Source: Bacteroidales bacterium (GTDB taxonomy: Bacteria; Bacteroidota; Bacteroidia; Bacteroidales; UBA7960). Taken from it: a stretch of 20,777 nucleotides of DNA. The stretch is taken from assembly GCA_007128045.1 (NCBI GenBank), contig SKYG01000134.1, positions 1-20,777 of the forward strand, in the 5' to 3' direction. The position numbers and the translations under genes were made by a program. The notes under the pieces were generated by a model, which saw only the letters and a program-made list of their open reading frames with translations, was not told the DNA's origin and made no database searches. Within the stretch, counting starts at the first letter, position 1, and each line of letters starts with the position of its first letter. Shown here piece by piece: positions 1 to 6,718 of this stretch.

Positions 1-535
1 ATTTACTTAATACCAATCCAACAGCCTGACCAGCAGCCCCTCCGATGGCAAACATGATTCCTTTTAAGGGAACCTTGCTGATAGGTAAAACCTTAGCAGA
101 CGTTCGTTGAAATACCACCAGGGCAATGCCCGACATGGTTACGGCCATTCCTGCCAGATGAATCCAGGCAAGCATCTCTCCCATAAGCATCCATCCGACG
201 AATGCAGATATGGGCGGAACCAATGTCATGATGAGCATCGACATTCGTGATCCGATCATAGTAAAGGCTTTAAACAGGAACAAGTCGCCGATTACAAAAC
301 CCACCAAACCCGATATGATCAGCCAGAACCAAGTAAAAGCACTTGCATCGATGGGAAAAAATAATCCACGTCTTATCCACGAGAATATTCCCAACAGAAA
401 AAATGCCATTACCAGTCTGATGATATTAACCGGAACACTTCCAACCTTCCTGCTTGCCGACTCAAAAGATAAGGCAGTTATGGTCCAACAAAGTGCTGTA
501 AAAAGTGCTGCAAACTCACCTATACGAATTTCCAT
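1..535 (-). CDS. EamA/DMT-family transporter, 3'-truncated by window edge
   Basis: This reading frame starts at an ATG (535-533) and runs off the left edge without a stop, giving about 178 residues. The translation begins MEIRIGEFAALFTALCW and continues through alternating hydrophobic helices (for example GLVGFVIGDLFLFKAF and MAVTMSGIALVVF), the pattern of one EamA repeat of about 140 residues. A second repeat seems to begin near the edge (GIMFAIGGAAGQAVGLVLSK). EamA proteins are inner-membrane drug/metabolite transporters with about ten helices; the substrate cannot be told from sequence. The start lies 5 nt after the stop of the upstream RQC-HRDC gene, and an AGGA inside the end of that gene could serve as ribosome site, so the two are probably cotranscribed. 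The family is fairly sure; the role is unknown. Confidence 0.8.
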   Translation of the reverse strand, partial: MEIRIGEFAALFTALCWTITALSFESASRKVGSVPVNIIRLVMAFFLLGIFSWIRRGLFFPIDASAFTWFWLIISGLVGFVIGDLFLFKAFTMIGSRMSMLIMTLVPPISAFVGWMLMGEMLAWIHLAGMAVTMSGIALVVFQRTSAKVLPISKVPLKGIMFAIGGAAGQAVGLVLSK

Positions 536-540
536 AATCG

Positions 541-1185
541 TCAAGATCCTTTTTCACGCGTCACATAATGCCGAATTACATATAGTATCTGTTTGCTGTA
601 ATGCTTCATAAAGGCCATGTCGACTCCGGTTATTTTTATTAGTTCATCTGGTTCTGTTGGCTTTTTCAGACAAATATCCCGCAAAACAGAATCACTGCAA
701 ACCATAAAAGCAGGGTAGTCGTATTCTTCTGCCAATTGTCGCCGGGTAAGCTTCAGCTTATAGAATAAGTCCTGGTCTTCATCCGGGATACCCGGTACAT
801 CTTTATCCATCAATATGTTAAGGATGGATAAGCCCGGTGATTTTCCATCATGCAGGAATGTCATGCCTTTTTTGTTGATGGCGACAACAGGGTATTCTTC
901 CTCATCCTGGGTTTCCATAATTACATCTGCAAAGCCATGAAGAATTAGCAGGTCAAAAATATCAGAAAGCTGATCTCTGGTAAAGCTGGGCAAGGCTGAA
1001 AAGGTGCTCAGGGTCATTAAACCCTGATTCTGTGCAAATGCATTCCGGTTTCCTTTCAGTACATCAATAGTACGCTTAACCCCAATGGGGAAAGGAAGTT
1101 CTGACAAGCAATACAAGGTGATGCTCATCACAGAAACTTCAAAATTTTCCAATATTCTATCTATCGACTTATTTTCTTTATCCAT
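541..1185 (-). CDS. Stand-alone RQC-HRDC domain protein (helicase-less RecQ C-terminus)
   Basis: The 214-residue protein has no helicase motifs. Residues about 20-112 resemble the winged-helix RQC domain of RecQ (FPIGVKRTIDVLKGNRN, then LHGFADVIMETQDEEEYPVV and INKKGMTFL). Residues about 138-211 resemble an HRDC domain (LFYKLKLTRRQLAEEYDYPAF, then DSVLRDICLKKPTEPDEL and the helix ending ILYVIRHYVTR). In RecQ these domains bind duplex and single-stranded DNA, so a DNA-binding accessory role is plausible, but none can be shown here. The zinc-binding cysteines of RecQ, which lie N-terminal to RQC, are absent. The gene opens a likely two-gene unit with the EamA transporter. I see no consensus TAnnTTTG box upstream of it. 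The domain call rests on motif reading, not on a profile search. Confidence 0.72.
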   Translation of the reverse strand: MDKENKSIDRILENFEVSVMSITLYCLSELPFPIGVKRTIDVLKGNRNAFAQNQGLMTLSTFSALPSFTRDQLSDIFDLLILHGFADVIMETQDEEEYPVVAINKKGMTFLHDGKSPGLSILNILMDKDVPGIPDEDQDLFYKLKLTRRQLAEEYDYPAFMVCSDSVLRDICLKKPTEPDELIKITGVDMAFMKHYSKQILYVIRHYVTREKGS

Positions 1186-1411
1186 ATATGGTATGCTTTA
1201 GTGTGATAATAACCTACTAACCGGAAGTCAGCTTTCGACGCCTTGCATATGACCTGAATAAAAGCTTGAATAATCCAGGCTAATAATGTATAAAATTATG
1301 GATTTTTTGATGATTCTTGTCTAAAAAGATTCTTTTAGTAATCTTATTAAGAGCAGTAATTTTTTGCTTAATTTTGCGCATTAACTAATAATCATTAAAA
1401 TAATCAACCAG
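1186..1411. other. Intergenic region between divergent genes
   Basis: This 226-nt AT-rich spacer separates the minus-strand RQC-HRDC gene from the plus-strand lipoprotein gene. The plus direction has a probable -7 box at 1369-1376 (separate entry). I found no CAAAnnTA (a minus-strand -7 box), no RNA gene and no convincing inverted repeat. Confidence 0.5.
1369..1376 (+). promoter_or_regulatory. Probable Bacteroidota -7 box for the lipoprotein/PepSY pair
   Basis: TAATTTTG fits the TAnnTTTG consensus of the Bacteroidota housekeeping promoter and lies 35 nt before the ATG at 1412. No TTG/TTTG occurs at the expected 19-21 nt further upstream (only an AT-rich stretch), so the call rests on one half-site. 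Confidence 0.42.
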
Positions 1412-1900
1412 ATGAGACAATCATTTTTTTTCCTGATCGTTGCGGTTATTGCATGTTCATGCGGCACCAACCATTCGCAAAGCGTTAATGAACAAATTAC
1501 TGACCTTAACATTGCTCAGATCGTCAGTGAGCCGATGCAATATGAAAATCAAAGCGTCCGGTTTGAGGGCACTGTCGGGCATGTATGCCGTCATAGTGGC
1601 GATAAAATGCGGGTGGTAGAACATGAAGATGATGCATATAGCATATTGGTCATGTTGGGCGAGTTTGCCAGCACCATCAACCTGGAATTCGAAGGCAAGG
1701 ACGTAATAGCTACTGGCGTAGTGAAGACCCAGGTGCGTAATATTGATGCACTGGCAGATCATGATCACGATCACGATGGAGACCATGAGGATGGTCATGG
1801 CTGCGCTTCTACTGAGGAAGCTATCGCACGACTCAAAGAAAGAGGTATAGATGCTGACATTATGGTGTATGTTGAACTTACCGGCTTCGAGATAAAATAA
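1412..1900 (+). CDS. Predicted lipoprotein with His/Asp-rich metal-binding-like stretch
   Basis: The 162-residue protein starts with a hydrophobic signal and a lipobox ending VIAC, so Cys15 is the probable lipidation site. The body (about 30-160) reads as a small beta-rich, possibly OB-like domain (FEGTVGHVCRHSGDKMRVVE, then NLEFEGKDVIATGVVKTQVRN). Two features suggest metal or haem contact: the HVCRHSGDKM motif (58-66 region) and a run of His, Asp and Gly at about 117-131 (DHDHDHDGDHEDGHGC). It is followed after 22 nt by a PepSY-associated membrane protein, a family often linked to iron uptake or ferric reduction, so a shared envelope metal-related role is a reasonable inference. The reaction and ligand are unknown. 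A frame on the other strand is a shadow. Confidence 0.75.
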   Translation: MRQSFFFLIVAVIACSCGTNHSQSVNEQITDLNIAQIVSEPMQYENQSVRFEGTVGHVCRHSGDKMRVVEHEDDAYSILVMLGEFASTINLEFEGKDVIATGVVKTQVRNIDALADHDHDHDGDHEDGHGCASTEEAIARLKERGIDADIMVYVELTGFEIK

Positions 1901-1922
1901 AACAGGTTTTCCAGTTCTTATC

Positions 1923-2474
1923 ATGAAAATACGCAGAATAAACAGGGCCATTCACAGAGACCTTGGTTATTTCTTTTTTGGGATGGCCATTATTTACGGA
2001 TTATCAGGGATTGCACTCAATCACCGCCATCATTGGAATCCAAACTATATCGTTACCCAGGAAAGTCACACATTTAATCTTCCTGAAAAGACCATTGAAG
2101 ATGGTAAGGAGCTTGCCCATTTTTTCCTCAACCAGCTTGATGAGGTAAATGCTTACAGAACACAGGTACAGCGGGGAAACAATTTCAGGATATTCATTCA
2201 GGGAGGTACCGTAAATGTTAATATAGAGAATGGACAGGGAAACCTTGAAACAGTAAGGAAACGACCTGTTTTTTATCAGGTAAACTTTTTGCATTACAAT
2301 ACACCCAAAAAGCTGTGGACATGGTTTGCCGATATGTTTGCTGGTGGACTGATCATTTTGGCTATCACCGGATTGTTTGTGCTAAAGGGAAAAAATGGTA
2401 TCACCAGAAGGGGGGCATATATTACTGCGGCAGGTGTTATCATTCCGTTGATCTTGCTATTTATATACCTTTAA
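1923..2474 (+). CDS. PepSY-associated three-TM membrane protein
   Basis: The 183-residue protein has an N-terminal motif typical of PepSY-associated TM proteins (NRAIHRDLGYFFFGMAIIYG, then LSGIALNHRHHWNP). TM helices lie at about 13-32, 132-155 and 165-183, with a roughly 95-residue loop between the first two, probably periplasmic. His11, His34, His36, His37 and His124 sit close to membrane ends and could bind haem or metal; this is inferred from their positions. Larger relatives are annotated as iron-regulated membrane proteins or sulfite-reductase flavoprotein partners, but no flavin or NAD domain exists here. It follows the His-rich lipoprotein by 22 nt in the same direction and probably shares its transcript. 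Family assignment is good; function is not established. Confidence 0.78.
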   Translation: MKIRRINRAIHRDLGYFFFGMAIIYGLSGIALNHRHHWNPNYIVTQESHTFNLPEKTIEDGKELAHFFLNQLDEVNAYRTQVQRGNNFRIFIQGGTVNVNIENGQGNLETVRKRPVFYQVNFLHYNTPKKLWTWFADMFAGGLIILAITGLFVLKGKNGITRRGAYITAAGVIIPLILLFIYL

Positions 2475-2481
2475 TGCCTGC

Positions 2482-2549
2482 TAACCTGCATTAGAAGCAT
2501 GAATATTACAGGTTAAATGATTCTTTGAACCCATACAAAAGCTGGGTTC
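2482..2549 (+). other. Two short inverted repeats in the ettA upstream region
   Basis: The spacer before ettA holds TAACCTG (2482-2488) paired with CAGGTTA (2509-2515), then GAACCCA (2527-2533) paired with TGGGTTC (2543-2549; 9-nt loop). Neither is followed by a T-run on the plus strand, so they do not look like intrinsic terminators of the upstream gene. They may be 5'-leader structures of ettA, or chance. No TAnnTTTG box was found in this spacer. Confidence 0.35.
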
Positions 2550-2570
2550 GACCTAAAAAAACCAAGCTAT

Positions 2571-4253
2571 ATGAGTGACGATAAAAAGATCATCTTTTCA
2601 ATGGTCGGAGTGAGTAAAACATTCCCTCCAAATAACAAACAGGTGTTAAAGGATATTTACCTGTCTTTTTTTTATGGCGCCAAAATTGGCATTATTGGCT
2701 TAAACGGATCTGGAAAATCTACGCTGCTGAAGATTATCGCCGGCGAGGAAACATCTTTTCAGGGACAGGTCGTATTTTCTCCAGGTTATTCTGTTGGCTA
2801 CCTGGCTCAGGAGCCAGTTCTTGACAATAGCAAAACCGTCAGAGAGGTAGTAGAGGAGGGTGTTCAGGAAGTGGTAGACATTCTAAAGGAATATGAGTCT
2901 GTCAATCTACGATTCGCTGATCCTATTGATGATGAAGAGATGACCCGCTTAATAGAGCGTCAGGGAGAGCTGTCTGATCTTATTGAGCAGCATGGTGCCT
3001 GGGAGCTCGACAATAAACTGGAGCGTGCCATGGATGCGTTACGCTGCCCGGATTCAGATGCATCCGTCAAACACCTCAGTGGTGGAGAACGACGCAGGGT
3101 GGCCTTGTGCAGATTGCTGCTGCAGGAGCCAGATATTCTTCTTCTTGATGAACCCACCAACCACCTGGATGCCGAGAGTGTTGAATGGCTCGAAATGCAC
3201 CTTAAACAATATAAAGGAACAGTTATTGCTATCACCCACGACAGGTATTTTCTTGACAATGTTGCCGGTTGGATACTGGAACTCGACAGGGGAGAGGGCA
3301 TACCCTGGAAAGGAAACTATACATCATGGCTCGAACAAAAATCCAAACGTTTGGAGATGGAAGAAAAAACAGAAAGTCGCCGGCGTAAAACGCTCGAACG
3401 CGAATTGGAATGGGTTCGGATGAGTCCTAAAGCACGCCATGCCAAAGGTAAAGCCAGATTAAATGCCTACGATAAGCTGCTTAACGAAGACCTGAAGCAG
3501 AAAGAAGAACGCCTTGAGATTTATATTCCAAACGGACCCCGGCTTGGCAATAAAGTTATTGAAGCTAAAGGTATCAGTAAAGCATTCGGCAATACATTGC
3601 TATTCGAAGACCTGGACTTCTCCCTACCGCCTGCGGGCATAGTAGGTATAATTGGTCCTAATGGGGCAGGTAAAACAACCTTGTTCCGCATGATTATGAG
3701 GCAGGAGATGCCTGACAATGGTGATTTCGAGATAGGAGAAACTGTTCAGATAGGATACGTTGATCAGGCCCATGCAGACATTGATCCGGAAAAAAGCGTT
3801 TGGGAAGTGATATCCGGAGGGCATGAGCATATCAACCTGGCTGGCAGACAGATGAATAGCCGCGCCTACGTGTCAAGATTTAATTTTAGTGGAGCGGAGC
3901 AGGGAAAAAAATGCGGAGTTCTCTCAGGCGGTGAAAGAAACAGACTGCACCTGGCGCTCACCTTGAAAAGCGAAGCCAACGTGCTGCTATTGGATGAACC
4001 TACCAACGATATAGATGTGAACACATTGAGAGCCCTTGAAGAAGGACTTGAACATTTTGCAGGATGTGCCGTGATCATAACCCATGACAGATGGTTTCTC
4101 GACAGAATTGCCACGCATATTCTCGCCTTTGAAGGTGATTCCCGTGTGGTATATTTTGAAGGCTCTTACTCTGACTATGAAGAAAATAAGAAAAAAAGAC
4201 TCGGCATTACTGAACCAAAAAGGGTTAAGTATAGAAAGTTAACCAACGACTGA
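2571..4253 (+). CDS. ettA: Energy-dependent translational throttle protein EttA (ABC-F ATPase)
   Basis: The 560-residue protein has two ABC nucleotide-binding domains and no membrane segment, matching the EttA branch of ABC-F (E. coli EttA is 555 aa). Domain 1 has Walker A GLNGSGKS (43-50), signature LSGGE (169-173) and Walker B LLLDEPTNHLD (190-200). The linker at about 240-325 (LERELEWVRMSPKARHAKGK) is the P-site tRNA interaction motif. Domain 2 has Walker A GPNGAGKT (362-369), a second LSGGE and LLLDEPTNDID. EttA binds the ribosomal E site and gates the first elongation steps according to ATP/ADP ratio. The ATG at 2571 gives a normal N-terminus (MSDDKKIIFSMVGVSKTFPP). The sigma-factor gene begins 18 nt downstream, which suggests cotranscription. 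Confidence 0.95.
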   Translation: MSDDKKIIFSMVGVSKTFPPNNKQVLKDIYLSFFYGAKIGIIGLNGSGKSTLLKIIAGEETSFQGQVVFSPGYSVGYLAQEPVLDNSKTVREVVEEGVQEVVDILKEYESVNLRFADPIDDEEMTRLIERQGELSDLIEQHGAWELDNKLERAMDALRCPDSDASVKHLSGGERRRVALCRLLLQEPDILLLDEPTNHLDAESVEWLEMHLKQYKGTVIAITHDRYFLDNVAGWILELDRGEGIPWKGNYTSWLEQKSKRLEMEEKTESRRRKTLERELEWVRMSPKARHAKGKARLNAYDKLLNEDLKQKEERLEIYIPNGPRLGNKVIEAKGISKAFGNTLLFEDLDFSLPPAGIVGIIGPNGAGKTTLFRMIMRQEMPDNGDFEIGETVQIGYVDQAHADIDPEKSVWEVISGGHEHINLAGRQMNSRAYVSRFNFSGAEQGKKCGVLSGGERNRLHLALTLKSEANVLLLDEPTNDIDVNTLRALEEGLEHFAGCAVIITHDRWFLDRIATHILAFEGDSRVVYFEGSYSDYEENKKKRLGITEPKRVKYRKLTND

Positions 4254-4271
4254 TCAAAACTTACTTGCTTA

Positions 4272-4820
4272 ATGAACCAACATTCTGATGATGAGTTATT
4301 GAAGCTTTTTCGCGAGGGTGACAACCCTGACTATGCATTCAACCTGATCGTCAGAAAGTATCAACAACCTATATATTGGCATATTCGGCGGCTGGTTATC
4401 GTGCATGATGACGCTGATGATATAGTGCAGGATGTGTTTATTAAAGCCTGGAATGCGTTGAAAAAGTTTAGAGGTGACTCTGCGCTATACACCTGGTTAT
4501 ATAGTATTGCGACAAACGAAGCCATTGGATTTCTGAAAAAGAAGAAAAAACGCTTCTTTCTGCCTCTGATTGACATGGAGAGGCAGTTAACCGATTCACT
4601 GGAAGCTGACGTACATTATGTCGGCAACGAGATTGAGAAAAAGATTCAAAAAGCTATTCTGTCACTTCCTGATAAACAACGGGTTGTTTTTAATTTGCGG
4701 TATTTCGATGAAATGAAATATGAAGATATGGCAAAAATCTTAAATACCTCAGAAGGTGCGCTAAAAGCCTCATACCATCATGCAGTAAAAAAAATTGAGA
4801 AATTCATTAAAAACAATTAA
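4272..4820 (+). CDS. RNA polymerase sigma factor, sigma-70/ECF type
   Basis: The 182-residue protein has the two-domain ECF layout. Region 2 at about 20-95 includes DADDIVQDVFIKAWNAL, FRGDSALYTWLYSIATN and a basic KKKKKR stretch. Region 4 at about 125-180 has LPDKQRVVFNLRYFDEMKYE followed by the helix-turn-helix MAKILNTSEGALKASYHHAV. ECF factors direct RNA polymerase to promoters of stress or envelope regulons, usually held by a membrane anti-sigma factor encoded next door; a single-TM candidate follows 40 nt downstream. The gene begins 18 nt after ettA. No separate promoter is evident, so it may be read from the ettA transcript or from one within ettA. Family is clear; its regulon is unknown. 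Confidence 0.93.
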   Translation: MNQHSDDELLKLFREGDNPDYAFNLIVRKYQQPIYWHIRRLVIVHDDADDIVQDVFIKAWNALKKFRGDSALYTWLYSIATNEAIGFLKKKKKRFFLPLIDMERQLTDSLEADVHYVGNEIEKKIQKAILSLPDKQRVVFNLRYFDEMKYEDMAKILNTSEGALKASYHHAVKKIEKFIKNN

Positions 4821-4860
4821 ACCATTTGATATCCAATCAATCTAATATAAAAAATCACGT

Positions 4861-5376
4861 ATGACAAAGTCTGATCGAAAAGAACTTTTTGAGGAACTGT
4901 CGCGAATAAGCAATGGCTTATCTCCCGGAGAGTTCAGTGGTGGCTTTCGGACTCCTGATAACTATTTCGACACCTTGCCCAATAAGATTCAGGGCAAGAT
5001 TGGTAATGCCAGATCCAATCAGGTGCCTGACATCGGGTTTAAATTGTCGTGGAAACCAGCCATGGCAATTGCAGCTATTGTTATTGCAGTTGCCTTGACC
5101 AGCGGTTTACTGCTTTTAAGAGATGGGAAATACAACGGCCATCTTGCCGGTTTTGATGATGCTTTTGTTTTGGAATACCTTGTGTCATACGCCGATGTTG
5201 ACCCTCATTTCTTTTATGACATGGTTCTTGAATCAAATCTTTCCAATGATGAAATTCTTTTTGGGTTTATGACCGACAACGATATTGATGATCATCAAGC
5301 ATTGTTTTTTTATGTAAACAGCCTGTTAGACTACCATTGGATCGACACAGAATCATTATTAACAACTGATAATTAA
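4861..5376 (+). CDS. Probable anti-sigma factor, single-TM protein without zinc motif
   Basis: The 171-residue protein has a polar N-terminus of about 62 residues containing TPDNYFDTLPNKI, a motif often seen in proteins next to ECF sigma genes in Bacteroidota. One TM helix follows (about 66-87, KPAMAIAAIVIAVALTSGLLLL), then an acidic, aromatic-rich C-terminal part of about 80 residues (DDAFVLEYLVSYADVDPHFF), probably periplasmic. This is the topology of an ECF anti-sigma factor: cytosolic sigma binding, periplasmic sensing. It lacks cysteines altogether, so it is not a HxxxCxxC zinc anti-sigma (ZAS) protein. Position right after the sigma gene is the main support for the role; direct sequence evidence is limited. 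Confidence 0.68.
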   Translation: MTKSDRKELFEELSRISNGLSPGEFSGGFRTPDNYFDTLPNKIQGKIGNARSNQVPDIGFKLSWKPAMAIAAIVIAVALTSGLLLLRDGKYNGHLAGFDDAFVLEYLVSYADVDPHFFYDMVLESNLSNDEILFGFMTDNDIDDHQALFFYVNSLLDYHWIDTESLLTTDN

Positions 5377-5403
5377 TACCCATCTATGAACACATGCAAT
5401 ACC

Positions 5404-5438
5404 CATGACAAACGCTTTGACACACATGAGCATGATTA
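5404..5438 (+). repeat. Dispersed 35-bp intergenic repeat, copy A
   Basis: A 35-nt stretch beginning CATGACAAACGCTTTGACAC and ending GCATGATTA matches the reverse complement of 12450-12484 at 31 of 35 positions by hand alignment. It begins 27 nt after the stop of the probable anti-sigma gene and precedes the Spy-like gene. The other copy also follows an upstream stop (by 20 nt) in the direction of transcription. Confidence 0.75.
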
Positions 5439-5460
5439 AAAGATTTCCCCTTTTTTTTGA

Positions 5461-5497
5461 CTTTTCGACATTCAGACATTCAGACATTTAGACAATT
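5461..5497 (+). repeat. ACATTCAG tandem repeat; shares 26 identical bp with the batC leader
   Basis: From 5461 the sequence reads CTTTTCG followed by ACATTCAG, ACATTCAG, ACATTTAG and ACA, an 8-bp tandem unit. Positions 5461-5486 are identical to the reverse complement of 9325-9350 just before batC. This copy ends shortly before the ATG at 5506, where a ribosome site would be expected. Confidence 0.8.
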
Positions 5498-5505
5498 TTA
5501 AACAC

Positions 5506-5973
5506 ATGAAAAAAACAAGAAACATCTTCGTACTTGTAATATTGGGTCTTTGGGGGCTATCTGCTTTTTCACAACCAGGATTTGGCCGCCGTTTTGAAGA
5601 TCAAATGCAGGCTATTGAAGCCCGCAGGGTGGCACACATTACAGAGAAGCTATCCCTGACACCAAAAGAAGCACAGGTTTTTTGGCCTGTTTATAACGAA
5701 TACCTTGAGAAAGTCAGTGAACTTTCTCAAAAACAACGTGAATGGTATCAGGAGATCAACAGGGTCAGGAACATGTCTGATGCAGAATGGGATAAACTAG
5801 CCGAAGCAGAGGTTCTTAGAATGGAGCGGTCTGCTGCACTTCGCAGAGAATATCACAGCAAGCTGAAAGAGATACTTCCCATCAAAAAAGTGGCCTTATT
5901 GTATGAGGCCGAACAGAGTTTTAACCGTTTGCTGATGAGGGAGACGCAACACCGGATGCGCGGACGGGAGTAA
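5506..5973 (+). CDS. Secreted Spy/CpxP-like helical protein
   Basis: The 155-residue protein begins with a signal peptide (MKKTRNIFVLVILGLWGLSA, cleavage likely near FSQ, residue 23). The rest is charged and helical. The stretch at about 48-66 (KLSLTPKEAQVFWPVYNEY) resembles the LTxxQ-type helix of Spy/CpxP periplasmic proteins, which act as chaperones or envelope-stress sensors. Relatives in Bacteroidota are often found beside ECF sigma factors; here it lies 129 nt after the probable anti-sigma gene, which suggests a sensor or output of that stress circuit. Its spacer carries two repeats described separately. Its last 53 nt overlap the convergent end of batE, encoding the basic tail MRETQHRMRGRE. 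Homology is by motif and context only. Confidence 0.66.
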   Translation: MKKTRNIFVLVILGLWGLSAFSQPGFGRRFEDQMQAIEARRVAHITEKLSLTPKEAQVFWPVYNEYLEKVSELSQKQREWYQEINRVRNMSDAEWDKLAEAEVLRMERSAALRREYHSKLKEILPIKKVALLYEAEQSFNRLLMRETQHRMRGRE

Positions 5974-6718
5974 TGGCTGACTGTTGCAGCCACCCGACAT
6001 TTCCGTTGGCAAGTCTGATCTCTGCCCACTCACCTAATGTATCGATAATTGTTACTTTGGTGCCCTCATGAATCACAAACAGGTCTGGGCTATCTGCACC
6101 GGGAGCACTCTTTGCTGTAACCCTGGGTAAAAAAACGATTGCATCATGCCTGTGATAATGATGGATATATTGTCTATGCGCAGCTAAAAAAGCCATTCCA
6201 GCTGCCACTAGCAACACAACAGACAAGGCAAGGGTCAGTTTTTTTAACACCACCTTCCCTGAAAATAAGTACCATAGCAAGCTTATTAGGCCCAGGAACA
6301 AGGCAACCAGTCCAAAAATGGCCCACCTGTCGATGTCTAACAGATAGATAAAAGCCTTCCACCACCGTTCATAAAAAATGACCGGAACCGGGTCGATACG
6401 ATCGATTATCCTGGAGCGGGCTATGTCAAGATTGTAATGGATATTTTCATCAAAAGGCTTCATTTGTAAAGCCCTTTCATAGTTCAGGATAGCCGGAGCC
6501 AGCCGGTTTTCCTTAAAATAACTGTTCCCAAGATTATAATATAACTCAGCTGACTCGAGCCCCATGGCAAGTACCTGCTCATATTGCTCTATCGCATATA
6601 AATATTCGCCCTGAATATAAGCCTGATTGGCCTGCTCAATAATTTGGGCAGGCTCAGCAGCTCCTGCATAGACACCTAAAGACCAAATTGCTATTAATAA
6701 GATAAATAACTTATTCAT
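5921..6718 (-). CDS. batE: BatE: TPR, two-TM, SH3-domain aerotolerance protein
   Basis: The 265-residue protein has a signal peptide (1-20), TPR-like repeats at about 23-100 (ELYYNLGNSYFKENRLAPAI, then LNYERALQMKPFDENIHYNL), two TM helices (about 132-153 and 160-180) and a bacterial SH3 fold at about 193-250 (IHEGTKVTIIDTLGEWAEIR, then NGNVGWLQQSAI). This is the BatE layout. Both TPR and SH3 parts may face the periplasm as protein-interaction modules. Its ATG overlaps the batD stop as ATGA, so translation is coupled. It is the last gene of the bat operon. The final 15 residues (PVRASGVASPSSANG) lie beyond the SH3 fold in the 53-nt overlap with the convergent Spy-like gene. No hairpin terminator is evident after it. 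Confidence 0.88.
   Translation of the reverse strand: MNKLFILLIAIWSLGVYAGAAEPAQIIEQANQAYIQGEYLYAIEQYEQVLAMGLESAELYYNLGNSYFKENRLAPAILNYERALQMKPFDENIHYNLDIARSRIIDRIDPVPVIFYERWWKAFIYLLDIDRWAIFGLVALFLGLISLLWYLFSGKVVLKKLTLALSVVLLVAAGMAFLAAHRQYIHHYHRHDAIVFLPRVTAKSAPGADSPDLFVIHEGTKVTIIDTLGEWAEIRLANGNVGWLQQSAITPVRASGVASPSSANG

Noticed and set aside
210..611. 133-codon plus-strand frame
   Set aside because: It lies opposite the EamA gene and the end of the RQC-HRDC gene, both of which have convincing motifs, and its own translation shows no recognisable domain.
1457..1951. 164-codon minus-strand frame opposite the lipoprotein
   Set aside because: It is antisense to a gene with a clear lipobox and signal; its His-rich codons on the other strand give a spurious hydrophobic translation.
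2541..2553. tRNA T-arm-like string GCTGGGTTCGACC
   Set aside because: It lacks the matching acceptor, D and anticodon arms nearby; it is only part of a short inverted repeat.
5430..5460. T-run after TTTCCCC as an intrinsic terminator of the sigma/anti-sigma genes
   Set aside because: No GC-rich stem precedes the T8 run; only a weak AAAAG/CTTTT pairing is possible.
5461..5490. Possible CRISPR-like array
   Set aside because: The 8-bp units are directly adjacent with no spacers and only three copies, and no cas genes are near.
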